From contig JAGCJH010000073.1 in NCBI GenBank assembly GCA_017648105.1, forward strand, positions 1 to 57,956: 57,956 nt of DNA, read 5' to 3'. Below are positions 41,432-51,700 of this stretch, in pieces (position 1 is the stretch's first letter; the number at the start of each line of letters is the position of its first letter). Under the pieces are notes generated by a model, which did no database searches, had not been told where the DNA came from, and saw only the letters and a program-made list of their open reading frames with translations. The stretch is from Tidjanibacter sp. (GTDB taxonomy: Bacteria > Bacteroidota > Bacteroidia > Bacteroidales > Rikenellaceae). The translations under genes and the position numbers were made by a program.

Positions 41432-43071
41432 ATCATCTCCTCCCTATCTTTCTTATCTACGATTTCGCCCAGACCACACACGCCCTCATAGAACCACTGC
41501 GTGAACTGAGCCTCCACGAGCGAGTCACCCCAAGCAATAGGGCACACACCACGCCAGCGCTCATTGACAAATGAGGCTACATCCGAGAGTGCCCCCTCGC
41601 TATCGCCCGAAGCCCTACCCAGCAGACCCGCAGCCCTAACTGCACAGATGTGTCCCTGGCAAGTACCCATACCGAGTCTTGTGCGCCTCTTCAAATCCAC
41701 GAGAGTCGTAGCATCGAGGCTCTCTATGGCATATTTAATCTCCGCAACCGACACCTGCTCACACTCACACACGAGCGCTGCATCGGTGGGTTTGTCAAAC
41801 GAAATTTTCTCTACTCTATCTCCGTGCCTACCCTCTGCACCCTTCTCGCCTGCACGCATAGAGATAAACTCCCTGCGACCTCGACGACTCTCACGCTTTG
41901 ACTCACTCTTTGAGCCAGGAAGGGGTGTGGTTGCTGTGGTGCAAAATGCCGTGCGCCCGAGTTTGCGACAGATAAGATCGGTAGCCATCTCTGCCATAAG
42001 TCGGTAGGTCATAAGTTTACCACCCGTAATGGTCACAAAGCCCTCCAAGCCATCTCTCTCGGCGTGGTCGAGGCAGACAATACCTCGTGATACGCTCCTT
42101 CCCGTCGGGTCATCATCTGCCGCCACAAGGGGTCGCACACCCGAATATGCCCTCAGGATGCGAGTAGTCGCAAGTGAAGGTGCGAGCTTGGCGCCCTCAC
42201 GCAAAAGCACATCAACCTCCGTGGAGAGCACCTCATTCTTATCTATATCCTCAAAGGGGATTCTATCCGAAGTTGTACCTATAAGGCAAATCGTGTCGCC
42301 AGGCACCAATATATCCGCATCGGCTGGCTTGCGACAGCGGTTGATGACCATCTGATTGACCCTATGTCCAAAGACCAACAGTGAGCCTTTGGCTGGAATC
42401 ATACCGACTTCCACGCCCGCCTTGCGAGCCAAGAGGTGTCCCCAGATGCCACCCGCATTGACCGTAACCTTCGCCTCCACACGCTTCAACTCGCCCGACG
42501 AAGCATCACGCAATACAACGCCCTCAATGCAATTGCCCGTGCGGATAAAATCCACTACTTCGTGGTATGTGAGCACCTCAGCACCGTGTAGGCGTGCATC
42601 GAGCACATTTGCCGACACCAAGCGGAAGGGGTCTATCGCTGCATCGGGCACCCTCACAGCACCCACCAATGCGGGATTTACAGAGGGTTCGAGCCTCCTT
42701 GCCTCCTCAGGAGAGATTGCCTCTGCCAAGATGCCCGCCCTATGGCAAGCCTCTACAAAGGTAGTCTGATAGCCCAAGTCATCCTCAGGCAGAGAGATGA
42801 AGAGTCCGTCGGTGGGCTCCACGCAGTGGCGTGCAATCGTGCGCAAGATTCTATTCTCGCCTATGCACTCCGCAGCCGACTCTCGATCGGTCACAGCGTA
42901 GCGTGCGCCACTATGCAGAAGTCCGTGATTACGCCCCGTTGCACCCGTCGCAAAATCCTTACGCTCAACAAGCAGCACGCTCAAACCACGCAGGGCGCAA
43001 TCTCGTGCCGTTCCTGCACCAGTTGCACCACCGCCTATGATAATCACATCATATTTTCCGTTACGCTTCAC
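41428..43071 (-). CDS. glpA: Anaerobic glycerol-3-phosphate dehydrogenase subunit A
   Basis: 547 residues from GTG at 43071 (KRNGKYDVIIIGGGATG follows), matching E. coli GlpA length. The frame stays open to another GTG at 43158, which would add a hydrophobic 29-residue head not expected in this protein. FAD motif IIIGGGATGAGTARDCALRG, then the C-terminal BFD-like [2Fe-2S] domain with ALVCECEQV and GTCQGHICA. It oxidises sn-glycerol-3-phosphate to DHAP with menaquinone-linked acceptors. No glpK or glpF is nearby. A promoter lies at 43174-43204. Confidence 0.93.
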   Translation of the reverse strand: MKRNGKYDVIIIGGGATGAGTARDCALRGLSVLLVERKDFATGATGRNHGLLHSGARYAVTDRESAAECIGENRILRTIARHCVEPTDGLFISLPEDDLGYQTTFVEACHRAGILAEAISPEEARRLEPSVNPALVGAVRVPDAAIDPFRLVSANVLDARLHGAEVLTYHEVVDFIRTGNCIEGVVLRDASSGELKRVEAKVTVNAGGIWGHLLARKAGVEVGMIPAKGSLLVFGHRVNQMVINRCRKPADADILVPGDTICLIGTTSDRIPFEDIDKNEVLSTEVDVLLREGAKLAPSLATTRILRAYSGVRPLVAADDDPTGRSVSRGIVCLDHAERDGLEGFVTITGGKLMTYRLMAEMATDLICRKLGRTAFCTTATTPLPGSKSESKRESRRGRREFISMRAGEKGAEGRHGDRVEKISFDKPTDAALVCECEQVSVAEIKYAIESLDATTLVDLKRRTRLGMGTCQGHICAVRAAGLLGRASGDSEGALSDVASFVNERWRGVCPIAWGDSLVEAQFTQWFYEGVCGLGEIVDKKDREEMI

Positions 43072-43173
43072 TGCCGTCTGTCTGCTTAAAGTCCAAGGCA
43101 ACACCTCTGTCACCAAAAATATGCCACCCACCGCCACCACTACGAGCAATAAGGGCACACTACTTCAAAGTAA

Positions 43174-43204
43174 CAAAGATAGACAATTTTTTTCTCACAT
43201 CCAA
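43174..43204 (-). promoter_or_regulatory. Promoter of glpABC(-rmuC)
   Basis: TTG (43204-43202), 20 nt, TATCTTTG (43181-43174) on the minus strand. Predicted start near 43167, about 96 nt upstream of the preferred glpA start or 9 nt upstream of the alternative GTG. Confidence 0.72.
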
Positions 43205-43248
43205 CTGCCACCCCCAGGAGAGAGCGAGGAAAAAAACGCCAAAGAGAA

Positions 43249-43284
43249 AAAATAAAAAGCGGCTATCTGGATAAGATAACCGCC
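43249..43284 (-). terminator. Terminator after tRNA(CAT) 43295
   Basis: On the minus strand GCGGTTATC (43283-43275) pairs with GATAGCCGC (43267-43259), then TTTTTATTTTTT. Confidence 0.8.
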
Positions 43285-43294
43285 TTTGATATTG

Positions 43295-43368
<74 letters not shown>

Positions 43369-43385
43369 ATCGCTTTTTCAGCCCA

Positions 43386-43393
43386 CAAAGATA
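43386..43393 (-). promoter_or_regulatory. -7 element for tRNA(CAT) 43295
   Basis: TATCTTTG on the minus strand. Predicted start near 43379, 11 nt before the tRNA. Confidence 0.6.
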
Positions 43394-43450
43394 GGAAGAA
43401 AATTTGAGAGTTGAAAATTGAAAATTGAAAATTATTATTCCTTAAAGTCT

Positions 43451-44539
43451 TTAACCCAACTCACTCTCTTTGAGCCTCTCCGCATTCTCTGCCACAACCA
43501 ACTGGTCGATGCAATCCTGAATGTCGCCATTCATAAATGCGGGGAGGTTGTAGATAGTGTAGTTGATGCGGTGGTCGGTAATACGACCCTGAGGGTAGTT
43601 GTAGGTACGAATCTTTGCACTCCTATCGCCAGTCGACACCATAGTCTTACGCTTGGAGGCAATCTCATCCATATACTTTGCATATTCGAGGTTGAAGATA
43701 CGGGTACGGAGCTCTTCGAGTGCTTTATCGAAGTTTTTGAGCTGCGACTTCTGATCCTGACACTGAACAACAATACCTGTGGGGATGTGGGTGAGTCGCA
43801 CTGCCGAGTAGGTAGTATTGACACACTGACCACCAGGACCACTTGCGCAGTAGGTATCCTTGCGGATATCGTTCATACTGATTTCCACATCAAACTCGTC
43901 TGCCTCGGGGAGGACTGCAACAGTTGCTGCCGAGGTGTGGATACGACCCTGAGTCTCGGTTGCGGGCACACGCTGCACACGGTGTACGCCACTCTCATAT
44001 TTGAGTGTGCCATAAACACCATCGCCTGTCACCTTCATTACGACCTCTTTGTAGCCACCAGCCGTACCCTCCGAGAAGCTGTTGATTTCGTAGCGCCAGC
44101 CTTTGCTCTCGACATACTTCATATACATACGCAAGAGGTCACCAGCAAAGAGTGCTGCCTCGTCGCCACCCGTACCGCCACGAATCTCCACGATAGCATT
44201 CTTTGCATCTTGGGGATCCTTAGGGATGAGCAGAAGTTTGATTTCTGCTTCGAGTTGCTCTGCGAGTGGTTCGAGCTCGGCAACCTCCTCACGAGCCATC
44301 TCACGCATATCCTCATCTTTCTCATTTGCGAGGATATCCTTTGCGTCGGCGAGGTTGGCGAGAGTTTTTTTGAATTTATCTGCCGCAGCCACGAGTGGTT
44401 CGAGCTCTCTGTACTCTTTGTTGAGCTGCACAAAGCGCTTCATATCGGCAATTACTTCGGGGTCGGTCATCTGCTGACCCATCTCCTCGAATTTGATTTT
44501 CAGACCGTCAAGACGGTTAAGTATTGCGTTATCTACCAT
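43451..44539 (-). CDS. prfA: Peptide chain release factor 1
   Basis: 362 residues from the ATG at 44539. The PAT tripeptide (VPATETQGRIHTS, 192-194) marks RF1, which reads UAA and UAG. The catalytic GGQ is at 236-238 (SGPGGQCVNTT). Promoter TATCTTTG (44567-44560, minus strand) gives a leader of about 13 nt and lies back to back with the xseA promoter in only 55 bp. Confidence 0.97.
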   Translation of the reverse strand: MVDNAILNRLDGLKIKFEEMGQQMTDPEVIADMKRFVQLNKEYRELEPLVAAADKFKKTLANLADAKDILANEKDEDMREMAREEVAELEPLAEQLEAEIKLLLIPKDPQDAKNAIVEIRGGTGGDEAALFAGDLLRMYMKYVESKGWRYEINSFSEGTAGGYKEVVMKVTGDGVYGTLKYESGVHRVQRVPATETQGRIHTSAATVAVLPEADEFDVEISMNDIRKDTYCASGPGGQCVNTTYSAVRLTHIPTGIVVQCQDQKSQLKNFDKALEELRTRIFNLEYAKYMDEIASKRKTMVSTGDRSAKIRTYNYPQGRITDHRINYTIYNLPAFMNGDIQDCIDQLVVAENAERLKESELG

Positions 44540-44559
44540 AAATTTTTCTACTTTGGGCG

Positions 44560-44567
44560 CAAAGATA
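44560..44567 (-). promoter_or_regulatory. -7 element for prfA
   Basis: TATCTTTG on the minus strand. Predicted start near 44553. Confidence 0.6.
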
Positions 44568-44581
44568 GGAAAATTTTTCCG

Positions 44582-44589
44582 TACCTTTG
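44582..44589 (+). promoter_or_regulatory. -7 element directly before xseA
   Basis: TACCTTTG; only five nt separate it from the ATG at 44595. Predicted start about 44595-44596, so the transcript should be leaderless. Confidence 0.6.
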
Positions 44590-44594
44590 TAATA

Positions 44595-45842
44595 ATGACC
44601 CCCGAAAAGCACATAACTCTTTCGGAATTACTCTCCGATGTGAAGCGTACGCTTGCCGAACGCTTCCCAATGAGCGTATGGATATGTGCCGAGATTGGCG
44701 AACTGAAAGAGAATCGCTACTCGGGGCACTGCTATTTGGAACTTATCGAAAAGAGCGAAAAGGACTCCACACCCAAAGCCAAAGCCTCGGCTGCCATTTG
44801 GCGCAGTCGTTGGTCGGGCATTGCTGCCCACTTCCGTATGGCTACGGGATGTGACCTTGCCGCAGGTATGAGCGTACTGCTCAAAGTGGGGGTTACTTTC
44901 CACGAGGCGTATGGATTCTCGCTCGTTGTCAGCGACATAGACCCCGCATATACGCTTGGCGAGAACGAGCGCCGAAAGCGTGAAATCATTGCAGCGCTCG
45001 AAGCCGATGGCGTCATCGACCTCAATCGCTCACTCCCCTTCCCCACCGTCATACAGCGTGTGGCGGTCATCTCGTCGGCTACGGCTGCGGGCTTGCAGGA
45101 CTTCCGCAACCACCTATGCGAATCGCCCTATGCAATCTCCACGACACTCTTTGAGGCTATCGTGCAGGGCTCTTCGGCTGAGGAGTCCATCATTGCAGCG
45201 CTGGACGAGATTGCCGAGCGAGAGGGCGAGTTCGACGCTGTGGCGCTCATTCGTGGCGGTGGTTCACAGAGTGACTTGGAGTGCTTCAACTCCTATGCCC
45301 TCGCTGCCAACATCGCACAATTTCCCTTGCCCGTACTCACGGGTATTGGTCACGACAAGGACACCTCGGTAGCAGACCTTGTGGCGGCTCGTGCGCTGAA
45401 AACACCCACAGCCGTTGCGGACTTCATAACGGCTCTTGCCGAGGGCTACCACAGCGAGGTAGAGGGACGCTATGAGCAGATTGCACAACTCGCAACCCAC
45501 CACCTTACAAACCACTCCAACCGCCTTGCACTCTGCGGTGCAAAACTCGCAGGGGCTACCTCCTCACTACTTGCGACCGCCAACCTCTCGCTCAGTCGTA
45601 GTGAGTTGGCACTCCGCCACTCCTCGCTGCTCGCCATTGAGCGTGCCGAGGCGAGGCTCCGAAATGCCGAGGCGCAGACCAATGCCGCATCGCCCCAAAG
45701 GATACTCTCAATGGGTTTTGCGATGGTGCGCAGAGGTGGCAAGTGCGTGACCTCCCCCGCAGAACTCCACGCTGGCGACCGTGTGGAGATAAGGCTCTCG
45801 GAGGGCACCTCCCACGCAATCATCACAGAGAACGAAAAGTAA
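44595..45842 (+). CDS. xseA: Exodeoxyribonuclease VII large subunit
   Basis: 415 residues from the ATG at 44595; the upstream open frame runs antisense to prfA. N-terminal OB fold (TLSELLSDVKRTL, WICAEIGELKENRYSGHCYLEL) and the central RGGGSQSDLECFN plus GIGHDKDTSVADLVA motifs are diagnostic, followed by a coiled coil. With XseB it degrades single-stranded DNA. Probably translated from a leaderless mRNA. Confidence 0.95.
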   Translation: MTPEKHITLSELLSDVKRTLAERFPMSVWICAEIGELKENRYSGHCYLELIEKSEKDSTPKAKASAAIWRSRWSGIAAHFRMATGCDLAAGMSVLLKVGVTFHEAYGFSLVVSDIDPAYTLGENERRKREIIAALEADGVIDLNRSLPFPTVIQRVAVISSATAAGLQDFRNHLCESPYAISTTLFEAIVQGSSAEESIIAALDEIAEREGEFDAVALIRGGGSQSDLECFNSYALAANIAQFPLPVLTGIGHDKDTSVADLVAARALKTPTAVADFITALAEGYHSEVEGRYEQIAQLATHHLTNHSNRLALCGAKLAGATSSLLATANLSLSRSELALRHSSLLAIERAEARLRNAEAQTNAASPQRILSMGFAMVRRGGKCVTSPAELHAGDRVEIRLSEGTSHAIITENEK

Positions 45843-45863
45843 CAGAAAAATAAACGCAACACT

Positions 45864-46058
45864 ATGGAAACAAAAGAGATAACCTATGCAGACGCTCTTG
45901 CCGAGTTGGAGGAGATTTTGCGCTCCATTGAGAGTGGCAGTGCCGACATCGACACCCTCTCCACGAAGGTCACACGGGCGACCGAACTAATCAAAATTTG
46001 CCGTGCCCGACTGCTGAAAGTCGAGAGCGAAGTGAAAGAGATTTTGGACAAAGAGTAG
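45864..46058 (+). CDS. xseB: Exodeoxyribonuclease VII small subunit
   Basis: 64 residues (YADALAELEEILRSIESG, then STKVTRATELIKICRARL), a helical hairpin that binds XseA. It starts 21 nt after xseA in the same operon. Confidence 0.95.
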   Translation: METKEITYADALAELEEILRSIESGSADIDTLSTKVTRATELIKICRARLLKVESEVKEILDKE

Positions 46059-46064
46059 TTGACA

Positions 46065-46109
46065 GACGCCCCCGGCACTTCGTGCCACCCCCTCTAACTC
46101 AGAGTGGGA
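46065..46109. repeat. Two-hairpin intergenic repeat, copy 2
   Basis: Hairpin A is GGCAC-TTC-GTGCC (46074-46086). Hairpin B is CCCCTCT with AGAGTGGG (46089-46108). Same layout and TTC loop as the copy at 19955-20000, with compensatory stem changes. Confidence 0.6.
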
Positions 46110-46140
46110 ATATTTAGTAAAGAGTAACTACCGGCAAAAA

Positions 46141-46173
46141 AATAAAGTCCCCGAGTTTTTCGGGGACTTTATT
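46141..46173. terminator. Terminator of xseAB and of the surface lipoprotein gene
   Basis: AATAAAGTCCCCGA (46141-46154) pairs with TCGGGGACTTTATT (46160-46173), 5-nt loop, bidirectional. Confidence 0.88.
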
Positions 46174-46201
46174 TATATAATAGGTATTACCCTATTTTGA
46201 A

Positions 46202-48694
46202 CTACTCAACGAAGTTTACGCCGAACAAGATTGCACGAGCATTACTATTCGATGTAGAAGTAAACGACTCATCGGTAACAAACTCAATGGTCGACTCTGC
46301 AGTAAGACCAGTGAAGTTGATAGTGTAGTAGTCAGTTGCCCTTGCAGTAAGACCCACATAGGGAGCATTACCAGATGCACCATCGTGTGCAGCGAGTTTA
46401 ATTGCGTGAGCCTCGCCACCATCTGCACGAACATAAAGAGTAACTTCGGTATCCTTCCAACCTACTGCATAGAAACCGAGAGTCTGATCGCCCTCTACGC
46501 CTACTGCCTCCGAAACGAAGCGACCCGAGTATTTGCCAGTACCGAACTTAACACCCGACACCTCTTTGCCATCAATGACAGTACCATCAAGGGGGTAGAT
46601 CCTCACATCCAAATTTTGAGCATTGCAAACAAATGCGTCTGCGGAGGTGTAAACTGCGGGAGCAGCGGGAGTCTCAGGCTCCTCGGGAGTCTCGGGAGTT
46701 TCGGGCTCCTCAGGCTCGGGAACCTCTACGGTCTCAATAGAAACGAGGTAGTTGCCACTGTTAATCTCGGCGGTGCCATTGTAGTCAATGAGCGCACCAC
46801 AGATAACAACTTTATCGCCAACCTTTACCTGATTCTCTGCTGTGAAGTTTGCCGATTCGAGGTATTTGCCACGGAAAACAGTCAACTCTGCGGCATTGGT
46901 GCCATCAACAGAGATATAATAGGTTGCGTTGCCATACTGCGCATTGTAACCCTCTTTCACACCCGAAACCACACCGGCAGTGTAAACATTCTCGGTGGTA
47001 TATACACCCTTTGCGATGATATCCAAAGCACGGGTTACATCGTAGGGCGAAGCCTCAGTACCCTCACCAGTACCAGCAAGTACTACGGGCTCCTCGGGAG
47101 TTTCAGGCTCCTCGGGCTCTACGGTAGCACCGAAGCGCTCGCCAGTAAGACCATCCATATCGTTCTCCTGTGCGAAGATAATCTGCACAGTGCCATTGTT
47201 GATTGCAGCAATACCTTTGAGAGTACCCGAACCCTGACCTACGGTCTTAGCCAAAGGTTTAGCATATTTCGACGAGAATACGATGAAGGTGTTACCCTCT
47301 GCATCCTCCATATTGATGGAGGTGTGGGAGCTACCGTCCGAAACAGCCCAAGTCTTTGCCAAATCAGCAGCCACAACCTGAACACCCTCGATGGCTACAT
47401 ACTGACCCTCGTATTTGTTTGCGAGGAAGTCTGCAATAGCCACGGTCTTAGCCTCAACAGCATTATCAGTCGAGAGAACGGTTACTTTGCTGGAATCTAC
47501 GCTCACCTGAACAGCACCATTGTATGCACCAAGATTTACACCCGAAAGATCAACTTTCACTTTGGAGCCAAAGGCGATGGTGTGGTCTGCGCTAAGACGA
47601 AGCTGCAAACCTGCGGTTGCGTCCTGAATGTACATACCTTTCTTCGAGGTAAGGTTGTCAAGCTCGCCGTTCGAGATTACAATACCCTCAACATATTTGT
47701 CGCCGATAGCGTTATCCTGACCAACTGCAAGCACATCTGCGATAGTAGCAAGAGTCAACTCAGCGGGAGTCTCGGGCTCCTCGGGAGTCTCAGGCTCCTC
47801 GGGCTCCTCGGGAGTCTCAGGAGTCTCACCACCCTCTTCGCCTGCCTCGGGAGCAGCTACTTTCACATTCTTAATCTCCCAAGTGCAAGCGCCTTCCGAA
47901 GTACTCTTATAGCGCCAGCCGAGCTGAATCTTCTTACCCTTGTATGCTGCAAGGTCAATCTCACCCGACGAAACGAATGTCCAACTATCGCAGTAGGTGG
48001 GGATAGTCAACTGGCTCCACTCGCCACCAAGCTCACGCACCCAGAGGGTTGCATCTTCGGTAACATTAACAAAGTATTTACCAGCGTGATCGAAGGTCAA
48101 AACAGCCTCAGTGCTCATATTCAAGATGGGCGATACGAGGTAGCTCACAGCAGCCTTTGCAGAACCTGCGTAAGCACTTGCCTTCATACCGTAGCTGCTA
48201 TCAAATGCCCATACATAGCTAAGTCCCTCCTCCAACGACTCATCCTCGATGGTAAACATACCCTGGCTCTCTGCGAAGGTCTCCTCGAAGGGAAGTTCCT
48301 GAATGAGTTTCAAAGGATCACCACCCTGGGCAACCTCAATCTCCACATAGTTATCTTTGCTTACCATAAAGGTAATCTTGCCGCTACGGGGTGCTGCCAA
48401 CTCTTCAGGTGCGAGAGGATCCATATTTGCCTCAACAGTAACATTTACGGTAGTGTTGCCAACACCCACAGCAGTATCCAAAGTCATCCACTCCGATGCC
48501 ATAGCCATCCACTGACCATCGCAAGTAACCTCAAACTGCACAGTAGCACCGTTGCCATCTACCTCATCCGCAAGAGTCTCGGGAGTAACGGTAATTGTGG
48601 TACCAAGAGCGGGCTGTGGCTCCTCGGGAGCTGCACACGAGAACATCGCAGCACCAGCCAAAAGGGCACCAATTATCGAAAAAATCTTTTTCAT
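46202..48694 (-). CDS. Multidomain surface lipoprotein (BACON, DUF5689-type OB)
   Basis: 830 residues. Lipobox MFSC gives acylated Cys20, followed by acidic residues (APEEPQP) compatible with surface export. Domains in order: BACON-like (about 33-125), a jelly-roll of the choice-of-anchor-J/MAM type (130-282), a linker, an OB-fold DUF5689-like domain (312-525), a linker, a second OB domain (about 540-650), a linker and a C-terminal beta-sandwich. The linkers are Glu/Pro/Thr repeats (PETPEEPEEPETPEEPETP). It follows the TonB receptor gene by 100 nt and is its likely partner in binding or capture; ligand unknown. Confidence 0.8.
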   Translation of the reverse strand: MKKIFSIIGALLAGAAMFSCAAPEEPQPALGTTITVTPETLADEVDGNGATVQFEVTCDGQWMAMASEWMTLDTAVGVGNTTVNVTVEANMDPLAPEELAAPRSGKITFMVSKDNYVEIEVAQGGDPLKLIQELPFEETFAESQGMFTIEDESLEEGLSYVWAFDSSYGMKASAYAGSAKAAVSYLVSPILNMSTEAVLTFDHAGKYFVNVTEDATLWVRELGGEWSQLTIPTYCDSWTFVSSGEIDLAAYKGKKIQLGWRYKSTSEGACTWEIKNVKVAAPEAGEEGGETPETPEEPEEPETPEEPETPAELTLATIADVLAVGQDNAIGDKYVEGIVISNGELDNLTSKKGMYIQDATAGLQLRLSADHTIAFGSKVKVDLSGVNLGAYNGAVQVSVDSSKVTVLSTDNAVEAKTVAIADFLANKYEGQYVAIEGVQVVAADLAKTWAVSDGSSHTSINMEDAEGNTFIVFSSKYAKPLAKTVGQGSGTLKGIAAINNGTVQIIFAQENDMDGLTGERFGATVEPEEPETPEEPVVLAGTGEGTEASPYDVTRALDIIAKGVYTTENVYTAGVVSGVKEGYNAQYGNATYYISVDGTNAAELTVFRGKYLESANFTAENQVKVGDKVVICGALIDYNGTAEINSGNYLVSIETVEVPEPEEPETPETPEEPETPAAPAVYTSADAFVCNAQNLDVRIYPLDGTVIDGKEVSGVKFGTGKYSGRFVSEAVGVEGDQTLGFYAVGWKDTEVTLYVRADGGEAHAIKLAAHDGASGNAPYVGLTARATDYYTINFTGLTAESTIEFVTDESFTSTSNSNARAILFGVNFVE

Positions 48695-48733
48695 TGTTTT
48701 CTCTTTGTTTATATTGTATATTCTTTTTCAAAA

Positions 48734-48767
48734 GGCGGTGGTGTCCAACACTCTGGGCACCACTGCC
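48734..48767 (-). terminator. Hairpin between TonB receptor and lipoprotein genes
   Basis: GGCAGTGGTGCCCA and TGGACACCACCGCC (minus strand, 48767-48754 with 48747-48734) pair with few mismatches, followed by TTTTG. It is probably a partial terminator or 3' stabiliser that sets the receptor/lipoprotein ratio. Confidence 0.6.
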
Positions 48768-48794
48768 CTATTGTAGTTTTTGCTTTCCTCTCTA

Positions 48795-51700
48795 TTAGAA
48801 GGTTACACGCAAACCAATCTGAGCCCTCCAACGAGAGTAGAAGTCGCTCACATAGATCTCCTTAGGATTGAATGCGTAGGTAGGAGTCATATTACCATCT
48901 GCATCGGGAGTGAGGGCGGTAACATCCAAGATTTGGAGGTTGTAGGTACCATTGTAGTTCACACCCCAGTTAGGATTGATAAGGTTACCAACATTGAGTA
49001 CATCGAAGGTAAGCTGAGCCTTGCGACCATTAACCTTGTCATAGAAGAAGTCCTGAGCGATGTGCAAGTCGAAGTGGTGCTCGAAGGGAGCGATACCACC
49101 GTAGCGTACGCTCCACTCACCACGGTGAGCCGAGAGGTACTTGTCTGCACGGATGTACTCCTCGTATGCAACAGCATCGGTCTGGTTCTTCCAGTTCATC
49201 TTCACAATCTCATCGGTAGTGGGGATGTAGAGCAACGAGTTACCTTTCTGACCGTCACCGTTGAAACCGTTGTTAACACCCTCGTTCATAGTGTAGCAGA
49301 AACGCTGACCGCTCTGACCCTCATACGAAAGCGAAATGCTGGTCTGCATATTCTTATAAACGGGAGTGGTGTAGGTAACCATAGCCGAGATTTTGTGAGG
49401 ACGATCGAAGAGCGAGTAGCTGAGCTCGTCGGACGAGTTGGTATCGTAGGAGTAGTTATACTTCCAGTTGGAGTATGCTACCGACGAAGTACCATCGTTG
49501 ATCGAGTAGGAGTGACCGTAGGTGTACGATGCCATCAGGTCAAGACCGAAGTCGAACGACTTTTTAACCTGACCACTCACCGAGTAGGTATAACCCTTAT
49601 TGGTGTTACCAAGTGCTACGATAGCGCTGTAATCCTTGTTGATAGTGTAGTAGGGAGCGCTCTTGCCAACCTCCTCATTAACAGCATAAACAACATTGTT
49701 GGACTCGATAGCGAGGTTTTTGAAGAACACATTGTTGAGGGTCTTCGAGAAGAGCGCATCAACAGTGAACTGCCAGCCACCCTCGAAAGTCTTATCCAAA
49801 CCGAGGTTCACACGGAATACCTGAGGATATTTGAAGTTCTCGTTGATGGTGTTGATGGTCTGCTTACCACCTGCATCCTTCAAAAGACCACTTTCAACAA
49901 TATCCTGCATAGGAGTCGAAGTCATAGGGAATTTACCACCTGCCAAGTCGGGATTTTCAATGCTCACACCCTTAGTCTCCATACCAGTGTTGTTGTAAAC
50001 ATTCGACAACCATACGAAAGGTACACGACCAGTGAACAAACCAGCACCACCACGAACGAGCAAGGTGTGATCCTCATCTGCCCAGTAGCGGAAACCTACA
50101 CGGGGCGACCAGAGAACCTGAGCTTTAGGCACAGTACCTACATACTCGTTGTTGTTCTGTGCAATCTCAGTAGCGTTGAACACGGGGTTCTCGGTAGGAT
50201 TGTTCAAGAGCAAGGGAAGGTCTGCACGGATACCGTAGGTCAAAGTGAAGTCACGGTTGGGCTTCCACTCATCCTGTGCGTAAAGACCAAACTGTGCTGC
50301 CCAAGTGGTAGCTGCCCAGATGGGGTTGCCACCCGAAAGCTCGGGATCTGCATAGCGATATACATACTCATAGGAGTTGTTGTTAAGGAAGTCTTCAACG
50401 GTATTGAAGTAGTAGCTACCATTTGCACCCTGCAAGAAGATGTTGTTGAACTTGAAGATCTCGTTGTGAGTACCTACGGTGATGTTGTGGTCGCCGAGGA
50501 AAATCGACAAGTTATCCGAAATGGTGTAGTTGTCCGAGTTCATTGCGTTTGCACCCGACGAATACTCAGTACCGATAGCTACGGTGTAGGTCTCGTTGTT
50601 GATGTAAACATTGGCACCTTTGTAGGGTACATCACGGTGGTCACGAACCAACACAGCGGTAGCACGGAACTCGTTGGAGATGTTCTCCGAGATGCGAGAG
50701 TTGAGCTCAGCAACAAACGAGTTGGTGTTGTTTGCCATCCTATACGACGAGTTGTAGAACTTATAGGAACCTGCAGTAGAATCGTATTTATCTGCATAAG
50801 CGTCAGCCAACTGGTAGCGGAACATAAGTTTGTTGTTGTCGTTGATGTTCCAGTCCAAACGAGCCATCAAGTTGATAGCACGGTCGGTAATCTGGTGGAG
50901 GTTGTAGTTCTCCTCAAAGCCCTCAACGCCATCAGCATAGTTCTCTTTGTAGTGATCGATCATAGCCTGTGCAACTGTCTCATTCAAGAGATAGCCAAGA
51001 TCCTGACCTTTATAGATGATGCCCTCTTGGGTCTCTTTGTCACCATCTCTATCCGCAACATTGAGTGCCTTAGTATAGACACCATTTGCGGGCGAGTAGA
51101 TGTTGGGGCGCGATTTGCCGAAGTACTCACCTGCTACGAACAAGAAGAGTTTGTTCTTGATGATAGGACCACCAACAGTGAACGAGTAGGTCTGCGAGTA
51201 CTGCTCATCGTATTTACTACGAATCAAGTTGCCATTCTCATCGGTCTGAGCATTCAAGGGGTGAGTCATACCGATGAAGTCCTGGTTGTTGTAGTAAGCC
51301 GAGAACGAACCTTTAATCTTGTTGGTACCCGATTTGGTAATAGCGTTGATTGCACCACCGGTAAAGCCCGACTGACGAACATCGAAGGGAGCAACAACAA
51401 CCTGAATCTCCTCGATAGCATCGAGCGACACGGGGTTTGCACCTGCCTGAGCACCGTTGGTACCATCGCTCGAAAGACCGAAGGTATCGTTTGCCATAGC
51501 ACCGTCGATCTGGAACGAGTTGTAACGGTTGTTAGAACCAGCGAACGACATACCACCATTCTTGTTCACCGAAGCCTGAGGAGTGAGTTTCACGATGTCA
51601 TACACGCTACGGTTGATGGTAGGCATAGCCTCAACTTTCTCCAACGAGAAGTTGTCGGCAGCACCAGTCTTGCTTGCAGCAAAAGCGTTCTGACCAACAA

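Noticed and set aside
46385-48865. Plus-strand open frame of 826 codons opposite the surface lipoprotein
   Set aside because: Same explanation; composition (Cys/His/Leu-rich, no recognisable domain) is typical of an antisense shadow.
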